This document shows positions 1 to 7,135 of a stretch of 10,852 nt of DNA, one piece after another (position 1 is the first letter of the stretch; the number at the start of each line of letters is the position of its first letter). The position numbers and the translations under genes are program-made. The DNA is taken from positions 1 through 10,852 of the forward strand of contig RZZF01000035.1 of assembly GCA_009929975.1 (NCBI GenBank), written 5' to 3'. This DNA is from Clostridia bacterium (GTDB lineage: Bacteria; Bacillota; Clostridia; Saccharofermentanales; UBA5734). The notes beneath the pieces are model-generated. The model was not told where the DNA came from. It saw only the letters and a program-made list of their open reading frames with translations, and made no database searches.

Positions 1-54
1 GAAGAGTGCCAACTAGATCCTGACGATTTTGAGTTCGAGTGTGCTGCAAAGTGA
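1..54 (+). CDS. possible C-terminal end of an unidentified protein
   Basis: Frame 1 is open from the window edge to a TGA at 52-54. It would give the last 17 residues of a protein, an acidic tail ending DDFEFECAAK. The stretch is too short to assign to a family, and an open frame of this length can occur by chance. The bases around it are more AT-rich than the genes further right, and repeats begin about 30 bases after the stop. If the gene is real it runs toward the tRNA, and it could belong to a mobile element next to it. No function is claimed. Confidence 0.25.
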   Translation, partial: EECQLDPDDFEFECAAK

Positions 55-81
55 GAATCTGCAAAAATTCGCCTAATTTCC

Positions 82-158
82 TATTGTTCAAACGATTATG
101 GTATTGTTCAACGATATGCCTAAAAAATGCACACCACCTCTAATGTTCAACGATTACG
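82..158. repeat. three spaced copies of a TATTGTTCAACGATTATG-like repeat
   Basis: Copies lie at 82-100, 102-118 and 141-158, all in the same direction. They share TGTTCAA, then (A)CGAT, then TA and G near the end. The starts are 20 and 39 bases apart, close to two and four turns of the DNA helix, so the copies would face the same side. Multiple short end repeats of this kind are known from some insertion sequences (the IS21 family, for example) and from operator arrays. I cannot tell which applies here. The stretch 55-285 holds no convincing gene. Confidence 0.6.
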
Positions 159-272
159 ATTTTTATCGAAGAATAATACCCGATCTCTAGCCAAAAAATC
201 CGATAAAACTAAGCCATCAAAATGACGCTTTCGGGATACCGAAACCCTGAACCCTTCTGAAATCAGGCACTT

Positions 273-325
273 AAAGAAAAAATAATACCACCTACTGACA
301 GATACGATTCTATCAATAGATGGTA
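273..325 (-). terminator. rho-independent terminator after tRNA-Leu
   Basis: Arms at 309-325 and 286-302 form a 17-bp stem with a 6-base loop (303-308). In minus-strand RNA the stem has 14 Watson-Crick pairs and three U-G pairs, with no mismatch. In plus-strand RNA the same three positions would be C-A mismatches, so the structure fits only minus-strand transcription. The 3' arm is followed directly by UUAUUUUUUCUUU (285-273). It starts 8 bases after the CCA end of the tRNA. No good terminator is seen between the tRNA and cysK, so this may end the whole minus-strand unit. Confidence 0.85.
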
Positions 326-332
326 CTAGATT

Positions 333-417
333 TGGTGCGGACGACAGGACTTGAACCTGCACTCTGTTACGAACTGGAACCTAAATCCAGCATGTCTGCC
401 AATTCCATCACGTCCGC
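333..417 (-). tRNA. tRNA-Leu, anticodon UAG
   Basis: The 85-base minus-strand gene starts GCGGACG at 417 and ends with the matching CGTCCGC, discriminator A and an encoded CCA at 335-333. The anticodon arm is CTGGA / TTTAGGT / TCCAG, which places TAG at loop positions 3 to 5 and so reads CUN leucine codons, CUA best. The T arm has the loop TTCAAGT. A 13-base extra region, with only a weak stem visible, sits between the anticodon and T arms as expected for the class II tRNA-Leu. It has its own promoter upstream and a terminator 8 bases downstream, so it can be made independently of the protein genes before it. Confidence 0.97.
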
Positions 418-435
418 CTGATTTTCAATTTCTGA

Positions 436-464
436 ATTATAACATACCACCCATTGCCCGGCAA
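436..464 (-). promoter_or_regulatory. tRNA-Leu promoter with palindrome over the -35 box
   Basis: On the minus strand TTGCCG (464-459) and a perfect TATAAT (441-436) are separated by exactly 17 bases. Transcription would start near 429, about 12 bases before the mature tRNA. A perfect inverted repeat, ATTGCC-C-GGCAAT (453-465), covers the -35 box. It may be a protein-binding site or chance. It is not a terminator, because no U-tract follows it on either strand. Confidence 0.8.
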
Positions 465-473
465 TTAACTGGT

Positions 474-668
474 TTATGCCTGAGGGGGTTGATCCTCCGG
501 CGACAGCGGCGGTTGATCATCCGGGGGCAGGGGTTGGCTGGCGTTGTGCTGCTTTCTTTTTTCCAGCCACAGAGTCAGTCGTCTGGCAACCAGCAAGGCG
601 AGCGCGATCAGCATAAAGGCAGCCATCAGCGCGACCAGTGGCAGAACGATCGATTCCCAGTCTTTCAC
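474..668 (-). CDS. small single-pass membrane protein with proline-rich tail
   Basis: This 64-residue protein belongs to no family I recognise. It starts at GTG with a good ribosome site, AGGAAG at 680-675 with 6 bases of spacing, and begins 18 bases after the lepA stop, so it is probably co-translated with lepA. Residues 7-29 are a strongly hydrophobic helix. Residues 29-39 are basic (RR, then EKRK), which by the positive-inside rule puts the C-terminus in the cytoplasm. The tail holds two tandem 8-residue units, LPPDDQPP (47-54) and LSPEDQPP (55-62), encoded by two 24-bp units at 530-507 and 506-483 that differ at 5 positions. The good start signal, hydrophobic helix and operon position argue for a real gene. 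The function is unknown. Confidence 0.75.
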   Translation of the reverse strand: MKDWESIVLPLVALMAAFMLIALALLVARRLTLWLEKRKQHNASQPLPPDDQPPLSPEDQPPQA

Positions 669-686
669 AGCGCTCTTCCTTCCCGA

Positions 687-2498
687 TTATTCATCAAGCC
701 GCAGTACACTCATGAACGCTTCCTGCGGAACTTCGACCATACCGACCTGGCGCATCCGCTTCTTACCCTCTTTTTGCTTTTCCAGCAGTTTCTTTTTCCG
801 TGAAATATCACCGCCATAGCATTTCGCCAGAACATCCTTACGATAGGCACGGACGGTCTCACGGGCAATGACTTTACCACCGATGCTGGCTTGAATCGGG
901 ATCTCAAACTGCTGGCGCGGGATATTCTCTTTCAGTTTTTCCGCGATTCTGCGGCCGCGGGCATAGGCTTTCTGTTCGTGCACAATGAAAGAAAGAGCAT
1001 CAACGACTTCTCCGTTCAGCAGGATGTCCAGTTTGACCAGATTTGACTTCTGGTAGCCCTTGAATTCATAATCCAGCGATGCATACCCGCGGGTTCGCGA
1101 TTTGAGCGCGTCAAAGAAGTCATAGATGATTTCATTCAGCGGCATATCATAATGCAAATTGACCCGCGTCTTATCGAGGTAATCCATCGTGATGAATGAC
1201 CCACGCCGGTCCTGGCACAATTCCATGATATTGCCGACATAGTCACTCGGTGCCAGAATGGACGCTTTGACAATCGGTTCCTCAAGATAATCGACATCAT
1301 TCATGTCCGGCATATTGGTCGGGTTGTCAAGCGTGACCACCCGGCCGTCAGTCATGTGAATATGATAGACAACCGACGGGGCGGTTGAAATCAGGTCGAG
1401 CTGAAACTCACGCTCCAGACGCTCCTGAACAATTTCATAATGCAGCAGGCCGAGAAAGCCGCAGCGAAACCCGAAGCCCAGGGCAGCGGATGTCTCCGGC
1501 TCGAATGACAAGGCGGCATCATTGAGCTGCAGCCGTTCCAGCGCGTCGCGCAGATCCGCATAGCGGGCGCCATCCACCGGGTAGAAGCCGCAGAAGACCA
1601 TCTGGTTGACTTTCTTGTAACCCGGCAGGGCTTTTTCAGCCGGACGGACGGCCAGTGTCACGGTGTCGCCGACGGCCGTATCGCGCACATTTTTGATACT
1701 GGAAACGATATAGCCGACATCACCGGCAATCAGTTCCTCGCAGGGTTGAAAATCACCGGGACGGAAATAGCCCAGTTCCGTCACGATGAACTCCTTCTTC
1801 GTGTTCATCATACGGATCCGGTCGCCGACGCGAACCGCGCCGTCTTTGACATTGACATGAACGATAACCCCTTTGTAGGTATCATATTTCGAGTCAAAGA
1901 TCAGGGCGCGCAGCGGCGCCTCTTCATCGCCGGACGGTGCCGGCAGATGGCTGATCGTCTTTTCCAGCACTTCATCGATGTTGAGGTTATTTTTAGCGGA
2001 GATCAGCGGCGCGTCCGCAGCGTCCAGTCCGATGATATCCTCGATTTCCTGACGGATGACCTCGGGCTGGGCAGACGGTAAGTCGATCTTGTTGATCACC
2101 GGCAGAATTTCCAGATTGGCGTCCAGCGCAAGATAGACGTTGGCCAGGGTCTGGGCTTCGATGCCCTGAGCGGCGTCGATGACCAGAATTGCTCCGTCAC
2201 AGGCCGCCAGGGTCCGGGACACTTCATAATTGAAGTCAACATGGCCTGGAGTATCAATCAGATTCAGGGTATAGATCTCTCCGTCGAAAGCTTTATAGGA
2301 CATGCGAACGGCCTGAGCTTTGATCGTGATGCCCCGTTCCCGTTCCAGATCCATGTTATCCAGTACCTGATCCTGCATTTCGCGCATGGTCAGTGAACCG
2401 GTCCGCTCGATCATCCGGTCGGCCAGTGTCGATTTCCCATGATCGATATGGGCGATGATACAGAAATTGCGTATCTTGTTCAGTCGTTCAGACGCCAT
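687..2498 (-). CDS. lepA: elongation factor 4 (LepA), ribosome GTPase
   Basis: EF4 is a translational GTPase that binds the ribosome and is described as acting in back-translocation or initiation and assembly, at the membrane or in the cytosol. The 603 residues match the usual length of about 600. The GTPase motifs are all present: AHIDHGKST (16-24), RGITI (55-59), DTPGH (82-86), NKID (136-139) and SAK (167-169). EF-G-like domains follow, including the stretch around [14 protein letters not shown]. The EF4-specific C-terminal domain ends with [20 protein letters not shown] and a run typical of the family. The start is ATG at 2498. The GGAGG upstream is about 12 bases away, longer than normal. 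lepB lies 76 bases upstream, with no clear promoter seen in that gap. Confidence 0.98.
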   Translation of the reverse strand: MASERLNKIRNFCIIAHIDHGKSTLADRMIERTGSLTMREMQDQVLDNMDLERERGITIKAQAVRMSYKAFDGEIYTLNLIDTPGHVDFNYEVSRTLAACDGAILVIDAAQGIEAQTLANVYLALDANLEILPVINKIDLPSAQPEVIRQEIEDIIGLDAADAPLISAKNNLNIDEVLEKTISHLPAPSGDEEAPLRALIFDSKYDTYKGVIVHVNVKDGAVRVGDRIRMMNTKKEFIVTELGYFRPGDFQPCEELIAGDVGYIVSSIKNVRDTAVGDTVTLAVRPAEKALPGYKKVNQMVFCGFYPVDGARYADLRDALERLQLNDAALSFEPETSAALGFGFRCGFLGLLHYEIVQERLEREFQLDLISTAPSVVYHIHMTDGRVVTLDNPTNMPDMNDVDYLEEPIVKASILAPSDYVGNIMELCQDRRGSFITMDYLDKTRVNLHYDMPLNEIIYDFFDALKSRTRGYASLDYEFKGYQKSNLVKLDILLNGEVVDALSFIVHEQKAYARGRRIAEKLKENIPRQQFEIPIQASIGGKVIARETVRAYRKDVLAKCYGGDISRKKKLLEKQKEGKKRMRQVGMVEVPQEAFMSVLRLDE

Positions 2499-2574
2499 AA
2501 AGGGGTTGTGCCTCCATTTACATGCCGGTCACTCATCAACCGTCATGGTGTTATGATTGGTAAAATTGTTTGGA

Positions 2575-3174
2575 TCAGGGGCGGCCGATGCTGTCCAGAG
2601 GATAAAACCGGAACAGAACTTCACCGATGATCTGATCCGCGTGGATCGGGCCAAAGGTCCGGCTGTCCTGGCTGATCGCCCGGTTGTCGCCGAGGACATA
2701 GTATTCATCTTTGGCAAGAACCAGTGAACTGTATTCATCGCGTCGCGGGTCGGTGTCTACATCAGCTGATAAATAGGATTCGGCCAGGCGCTCTCCGTTG
2801 AGGTACACCGCCTGATCGCGAATTTCAATGGTATCGCCGGGAACGCCAATGACCCGCTTGATGATATTGGTCGTGCCTTCATGCCCCTGCAGGCCCTCCG
2901 TACTGACCGTGATGATATCACCGTGGCCGGCACCGCCGAACCATTTGCTGACTTTCTCGACCAGCAGTTGATCCTGATGATGCAAGGCAGGTGCCATCGA
3001 CTGTCCGATCACCGCGTTGCGCTGAGCGACAAATACCACCAGCAGGAGTCCGATGACAACCGCGAGCAGAATATATCTGAGCCAGTCGAGCACTTCATGC
3101 AAAAAGTCACGCTGCGGCCGCGGCTTTTCATAAACCGCCGTGCCGTTTACAGACTCTTCAGCTGAATGCTTCAT
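2575..3174 (-). CDS. lepB: signal peptidase I
   Basis: This membrane serine protease cuts signal peptides from exported proteins on the outer face of the cytoplasmic membrane. From the ATG at 3174 it has 199 residues, a size typical of Gram-positive type enzymes with one N-terminal anchor. A basic cytosolic head is followed by a membrane helix at about residues 33-50. The catalytic serine is Ser59 in GQSMAP and the general-base lysine is Lys106 in KRVIG. The late conserved box GDNRAISQDSRTFGPI is present. A TTG at 3186, four codons upstream, is in frame, but GAGGGG (3184-3179) sits in the right place to serve the ATG, which I prefer. It begins 8 bases after the aspS stop, so coupling to aspS is likely. 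lepB and lepA are also neighbours in E. coli, in the reverse order. Confidence 0.96.
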   Translation of the reverse strand: MKHSAEESVNGTAVYEKPRPQRDFLHEVLDWLRYILLAVVIGLLLVVFVAQRNAVIGQSMAPALHHQDQLLVEKVSKWFGGAGHGDIITVSTEGLQGHEGTTNIIKRVIGVPGDTIEIRDQAVYLNGERLAESYLSADVDTDPRRDEYSSLVLAKDEYYVLGDNRAISQDSRTFGPIHADQIIGEVLFRFYPLDSIGRP

Positions 3175-3182
3175 GGAACCCC

Positions 3183-4991
3183 TCAATTCTTTTGATCAGA
3201 CGGAGACGATTCGTCCTCTGCTTCTACAATAATCGCCAGACCAAGCTCCGTCAATTGCGTCTCGTCGACCAGATTAGGCGCGTCGGTCATCAGGCAGGCT
3301 GATGTCTGCACTTTTGGAAAGGCAATCACATCGCGGATGCTGTCGCTGTTGGTGAGCAGCATGACCAGGCGATCGAGACCATAGGCGATACCGCCGTGCG
3401 GCGGAACACCATACTGGAAGGCTTCCAACAGGAATCCGAACCTGGCCCAGGCCTGTTCTTCAGTGAAGCCAAGCAGTTTGAACATGCGCTGCTGCAGATC
3501 CTGATTGAAGATCCGGATACTGCCGCCGCCCAGTTCTGTTCCATTCATGACCAGGTCATAGGCCTTGGCACGGACCCGGCCGGGGTCACTTTCCAGAAAT
3601 TCAATATCTTCATCCATCGGGCTGGTGAACGGATGGTGTTTGGCGACATAACGCCCGGCCTCCGGATCATGTTCGAGCAGCGGAAATTCAGTCACCCAGA
3701 CCAGCTGAACCTGGTTTTCCGGGATCAGGCCGCGCCGCCGGGCAACCTCAAGACGCAGTTGGCCGAGCGCGTCAAAGACAATGTCGTCCTGATCCGCGAC
3801 GATCAGGAGCAGATCGCCGGGGTTGGCACCACAGCGGCTGATCATTGACGCAGCGGTTGGTTCATCGATGAATTTCGCGATCGAACCACGCAAGGGCGAT
3901 TCAACCGAAAGCCAGGCCAGGCCGCCGGCCCGATAAGTTCTGATATATTCAGTCAGGCTGTCAATTTCTCTGCGGCTCATGTCGCTGCCGCCGGGAACAC
4001 AGATCAGGCGGACACTGCCGCCGTTCGCCAGCGCGTTCTGAAATGGCTTGAACGAATTGTCACGGACGAGATCGCTGATGTCCGTCAGCTCAAGAGCAAA
4101 ACGCAGATCCGGTTTATCTGAACCGTAACGATTCATTGCCTCTGCGTAGGTCAGGCGCGGCAGCGGCAGTTCAACCTGGTGGCCGATCGTTTCGCGGATG
4201 ACATGCCGGATGAACTGCTCATTGATTGCCATGACATCTTCACTGTCGACAAAGGACATCTCCAAGTCAATCTGGGTAAACTCAGGCTGACGGTCAGCCC
4301 TGAGATCCTCATCGCGGAAGCAGCGCACAATCTGCATGTAGCGATCGTAGCCGGAAGCCATCAACAGCTGCTTGAACAGCTGAGGTGATTGGGGAAGCGC
4401 AAAAAAACTGCCGGGAAAAACGCGGCTTGGTACGAGATAATCGCGGGCACCTTCCGGCGTACTGCGGGTCAGCATCGGTGTTTCGATCTCGAGAAAGCCG
4501 GCCGCGTCAAAAAAGTCACGGGTCAGTTTGGTCACGCGGTGGCGGAGCATCATTCTTTCCTGCATATCAGACCGGCGCAGATCGAGATAGCGGTATTTCA
4601 GGCGCAGGGCTTCATTGGCCTTGACATCCGGTTCAATATAGAACGGCGGTGTCTTAGCGGTACTGAGAACACGCAGTTCTTCAACATGAAGCTCAACCAG
4701 TCCTGTCTTCATCTCAGGATTGGGTGATGAGCGACGTTCCAGTGTTCCACGGACCGCGAGGACATCTTCGCTGCGGACTCTGGCCGCTTTTTCACGGACT
4801 TCAGCCGGACTGTTTTCATCGACGAGAAGCTGCATCACACCGCTGCGGTCACGCAGCGTAATGAAAATCAGGCTGCCGAGATCGCGCCGGCGATGGCACC
4901 AGCCGCACAGGACAAAAGAATCACCGATCGCCTCGAGGTTGATTTCCGTACAGCGGGCACTGCGCTTGAGTCCCTGTAATGTGTCTGCCAT
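3183..4991 (-). CDS. aspS: aspartyl-tRNA synthetase, bacterial type
   Basis: The enzyme charges tRNA-Asp with aspartate in the cytosol as a class IIb homodimer. The 602 residues fit the bacterial form. An N-terminal OB-fold anticodon domain (about 1-110) contains [10 protein letters not shown] (34-43). Motif 1 lies near [10 protein letters not shown] (165-174), and the aspartate and tRNA-binding flipping-loop region near 176-190. Motif 2 is [19 protein letters not shown] (224-242). The bacterial insertion domain spans about 285-420, and motif 3 is [12 protein letters not shown] (535-546). Residue 38 in RRRDLG is leucine, as in the tRNA-Asp-specific E. coli enzyme; Pseudomonas-type relaxed enzymes have histidine here. 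That is a hint only. gatB in the same window means the relaxed, Asp-tRNA-Asn-forming role stays possible. The start overlaps the end of hisS with a 1-base gap. Confidence 0.98.
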   Translation of the reverse strand: MADTLQGLKRSARCTEINLEAIGDSFVLCGWCHRRRDLGSLIFITLRDRSGVMQLLVDENSPAEVREKAARVRSEDVLAVRGTLERRSSPNPEMKTGLVELHVEELRVLSTAKTPPFYIEPDVKANEALRLKYRYLDLRRSDMQERMMLRHRVTKLTRDFFDAAGFLEIETPMLTRSTPEGARDYLVPSRVFPGSFFALPQSPQLFKQLLMASGYDRYMQIVRCFRDEDLRADRQPEFTQIDLEMSFVDSEDVMAINEQFIRHVIRETIGHQVELPLPRLTYAEAMNRYGSDKPDLRFALELTDISDLVRDNSFKPFQNALANGGSVRLICVPGGSDMSRREIDSLTEYIRTYRAGGLAWLSVESPLRGSIAKFIDEPTAASMISRCGANPGDLLLIVADQDDIVFDALGQLRLEVARRRGLIPENQVQLVWVTEFPLLEHDPEAGRYVAKHHPFTSPMDEDIEFLESDPGRVRAKAYDLVMNGTELGGGSIRIFNQDLQQRMFKLLGFTEEQAWARFGFLLEAFQYGVPPHGGIAYGLDRLVMLLTNSDSIRDVIAFPKVQTSACLMTDAPNLVDETQLTELGLAIIVEAEDESSPSDQKN

Positions 4992-4992
4992 A

Positions 4993-6267
4993 TTATGCCT
5001 CCTGCTTGTTGTGCTGGGTCAGTTCCATCAATTGACTGAGATCATCCAGCGAGACATCGGACTCGCTGCCGTCACTGAGGCGGCGCAGACGTGCTGATTT
5101 ACGGTTCAGCTCATCATCGCCGATGACCAGCAGGAATCGGATCCCGCGCCTGGCCGCGTATTTAATCTGTGCCTTGAGGCTGCGGCCGGTCAGATCAGTT
5201 TCAGCCCGGATACCGGCTTGACGCATCTGGCGGCTGAGCCGGCGCACCTGCGGGCCGGCCGACCCGGCTGCCGCCAGGTAAAGATCGGCTGTTTCCGGAC
5301 CCGGCAGCTTGACACCCTGGGCCTGCAGTTCCATCAGCAGGCGCTCAACACCGAGCGCGAAACCGATGCCCGGCGTCGCCGGACCACCCATGGTCTCAAT
5401 CAGGCCGTCATAGCGGCCGCCGCCGCAGATGGTTCCCTGTGTTCCGACGTGGTCAGAAATGAACTCGAACACGGTCCGGGTATAGTAGTCGAGGCCACGG
5501 ACAATCCGCGGGTTGACACAAAATGGCAGATCGAGCAGTGTCAGTTCATTTTTCAGTGCTTCAAAATGGGTATCACAGTCCGGGCAGAGATGATCGATCA
5601 GCAGCGGTGCTTCGGCGGTCGCCTGCTGACAACGTTCTTCCTTACAGTCGAGGATGCGCAGCGGGTTTTTTTCAAAGCGGCCCTGACAGGTCGGACAGAG
5701 CGACGCGACCCGCGGCTGCAGCCAGGCCCTCAATTGCGTATGATAGGCCGTACGGCAGACAGGACAGCCGATGCTGTTGATCTGGAGGCTGGTCTGGGAC
5801 AGACCAAGCCGTTGGAAGAAAAGATCAATCAGGCTGATCAGCTCAGCATCGATTTCCGGCCCAGCGGCTGAAAAAGCCTCACAGCCGAACTGATGAAATT
5901 CGCGATACCGGCCTTTCTGTACATTTTCATAGCGGAAAGCGGTCATGTTGTAAAACAGGCGCACCGGAGACGGCCAGGAAGCCATACCGTTTTCCAGGTA
6001 GCTGCGCACAACACCCGCGGTTCCCTCCGGCCGGAGTGTCATGCTACGGCCACCCTTGTCGTCGAAGGTATACATTTCTTTCTGAACAACGTCGGTGGTA
6101 TCGCCGACGCCGCGCTGAAACAGGTCCGTCTGCTCAAATGTCGGCACACGGATTTCCTGATAGGCATGCAGATGACAAATGTCGGCAAATGTCTGCTCGA
6201 GCCACTGCCAGGCAGAAGATTCATCCGGCAGAATATCACGGGTTCCTTTCGGAGCGTTTATTTTCAT
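4993..6267 (-). CDS. hisS: histidyl-tRNA synthetase
   Basis: This class II synthetase charges tRNA-His with histidine in the cytosol. The 424 residues match the family. The N-terminal [10 protein letters not shown] is typical. Motif 2 is [18 protein letters not shown] (111-128). The two histidine motifs are [13 protein letters not shown] (257-269) and CGGGRYDGL (281-289). Motif 3 is [13 protein letters not shown] (300-312), followed by the alpha/beta anticodon-binding domain (about 325-415). The insertion domain carries four cysteine pairs: Cys168/171, Cys191/194, Cys208/213 and Cys228/231. This pattern suggests bound zinc and occurs in some bacterial HisRS. The start is ATG at 6267, with AGGAGG at 6284-6279 and a rather long 11-base spacer. 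aspS follows after 1 base. A hairpin lies in the leader; no T-box motif is seen. Confidence 0.98.
   Translation of the reverse strand: MKINAPKGTRDILPDESSAWQWLEQTFADICHLHAYQEIRVPTFEQTDLFQRGVGDTTDVVQKEMYTFDDKGGRSMTLRPEGTAGVVRSYLENGMASWPSPVRLFYNMTAFRYENVQKGRYREFHQFGCEAFSAAGPEIDAELISLIDLFFQRLGLSQTSLQINSIGCPVCRTAYHTQLRAWLQPRVASLCPTCQGRFEKNPLRILDCKEERCQQATAEAPLLIDHLCPDCDTHFEALKNELTLLDLPFCVNPRIVRGLDYYTRTVFEFISDHVGTQGTICGGGRYDGLIETMGGPATPGIGFALGVERLLMELQAQGVKLPGPETADLYLAAAGSAGPQVRRLSRQMRQAGIRAETDLTGRSLKAQIKYAARRGIRFLLVIGDDELNRKSARLRRLSDGSESDVSLDDLSQLMELTQHNKQEA
4998..5003 (-). promoter_or_regulatory. aspS ribosome binding site inside the end of hisS
   Basis: AGGAGG (5003-4998) lies in the last codons of hisS, 6 bases before the aspS ATG at 4991. 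The hisS stop codon TAA (4995-4993) falls between them. A ribosome finishing hisS would uncover or deliver the site, so the two synthetases are probably made in coupled amounts. This site also fixes the aspS start. Confidence 0.85.
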
Positions 6268-6288
6268 GAATGGACCGGCCTCCTGTCA

Positions 6289-6317
6289 ACGCGATGATCA
6301 GGACACGATCATCGCAT
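6289..6317 (-). promoter_or_regulatory. leader hairpin before hisS
   Basis: A perfect 9-bp inverted repeat, GCGATGATC (6315-6307) and GATCATCGC (6299-6291), encloses a 7-base loop. In minus-strand RNA it gains an A-U and a U-G pair at its base, making 11 pairs. It ends 4 bases before the hisS AGGAGG. The bases 6320-6308 can also form a smaller competing hairpin, AUCAU-GCG-AUGAU, so two exclusive folds exist. No U-tract follows, so it is not a terminator. It could control translation of hisS and aspS, or be a palindromic protein site. Its role is unknown. Confidence 0.6.
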
Positions 6318-6336
6318 GATATCGAATAGTCGGTCT

Positions 6337-6342
6337 ATTATA
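6337..6342 (-). promoter_or_regulatory. candidate -10 box for a hisS-aspS promoter
   Basis: A perfect TATAAT lies just past the rsmE stop on the minus strand, about 70 bases before the hisS start. No good -35 hexamer is found 16 to 18 bases upstream, where the sequence is the end of rsmE, and no extended TGn is present. The box would start RNA near 6330 and place the 6289-6317 hairpin in the leader. It may be a weak or activated internal promoter, or chance. Confidence 0.4.
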
Positions 6343-6344
6343 CC

Positions 6345-7106
6345 TCAAAAGTCATTAAACTGGTAGGCCAGCATCGCGAGAACCACGATGCCCGCGGTTT
6401 CCGTGCGCAGGATGCGCTGCCCGAGCGATACCGGGAAAATCCCCCTCCGTACAACCAATTCTGCTTCTTCCAGAGCGAACCCGCCTTCCGGGCCGATCAG
6501 GATTGAGATTTGCATCACCGGGGCTGTTTTTACCTGTTTTGATAGCTGCTGTTCCAGATACGTCCGGATCCCGAGTCTGCGCTCACTCTCCCAGGGAAAG
6601 ACGGCGAGATCCGCTTGCTGTATCGCCGCGACGGCCTCGCTGAAATCAACAGGTTCATCGACCTGTGGTATCACGCCGCGGCCGCATTGCCGGGCAGCCT
6701 CCAGCGCGATTTTCTGCCAGCGCTGAGTTTTCCTCTCGGCATCGCGTCCGGTCAGACGGACGACACTGCGTTGGCAGCGGACCGGGACAATACGCCGTAC
6801 GCCCAGCTCGACGGCTTTCTGGATCAGGATATCCATCCGGTCGCCGCGGGCCAGACCCTGATAAAGGACTGCCTGATAGGGGGGCTCAGCCTGATTCTCC
6901 ACACGCTTCCCTACATGAATCACCGCCTGATTCGCGTTCAGGGACTCGATGATGCCGTGATAATCCGATCGCTGCCCGTCACACACAATCAGGCGGTCAC
7001 CGGGTTTCATGCGCAGAACATGAAACAGGTGATGGCAATCATCACCTGTTATCGTTATCCGGTCACATGGCCAGCTGATCGGTTGTTCATGAAAGACTCT
7101 GGGCAT
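6345..7106 (-). CDS. rsmE: 16S rRNA m3U1498 methyltransferase
   Basis: This SPOUT-class enzyme uses S-adenosylmethionine to methylate N3 of U1498 in 16S rRNA, near the decoding site. It has 253 residues against a usual 240-250. The N-terminal PUA-like part contains HHLFHVLRM (25-33), and the SPOUT domain starts near residue 75. Family motifs are KAVELGV (97-103), the W-x3-A-LEAARQCGRGVIP stretch (130-147), IGPEGGF (204-210) and LGQRILRTETA (228-238), which form the SAM-binding knot. The start is ATG at 7106 with AGGAG and a 5-base spacer. It begins 29 bases after cysK and is probably transcribed with it. The more usual partner prmA is not in the window. Confidence 0.95.
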   Translation of the reverse strand: MPRVFHEQPISWPCDRITITGDDCHHLFHVLRMKPGDRLIVCDGQRSDYHGIIESLNANQAVIHVGKRVENQAEPPYQAVLYQGLARGDRMDILIQKAVELGVRRIVPVRCQRSVVRLTGRDAERKTQRWQKIALEAARQCGRGVIPQVDEPVDFSEAVAAIQQADLAVFPWESERRLGIRTYLEQQLSKQVKTAPVMQISILIGPEGGFALEEAELVVRRGIFPVSLGQRILRTETAGIVVLAMLAYQFNDF

Positions 7107-7135
7107 AGATTCTCCTGTTGACTGCCCTCATTCTA

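Noticed and set aside
82..158. CRISPR array
   Set aside because: Only three imperfect copies of under 20 bases exist, with spacers of 1 and 22 bases and no cas genes.
147..362. Minus-strand open frame of 71 codons
   Set aside because: Its start lies inside tRNA-Leu and it runs through the terminator hairpin. This is a familiar false gene over a tRNA.
333..417. Phage or island attachment site in tRNA-Leu
   Set aside because: No second copy of the tRNA 3' end is found in the window, so integration here cannot be shown.
351..803. Plus-strand open frame of 150 codons
   Set aside because: It covers the tRNA, the small membrane gene and the end of lepA on the other strand. It has no family resemblance and its low-complexity composition mirrors the antisense genes.
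3175..3186. TTG at 3186 as the lepB start
   Set aside because: It overlaps the aspS stop and would place the GAGGGG ribosome site inside the gene. The ATG at 3174 is correctly spaced from that site.
5218..5871. Plus-strand open frame of 217 codons
   Set aside because: It lies wholly opposite hisS, which is certain. Long antisense frames are common in GC-rich genes, and I see no domain in it.
6268..6344. T-box riboswitch before hisS
   Set aside because: The gap is too short and has no T-box sequence or antiterminator, and no U-tract follows the hairpin.
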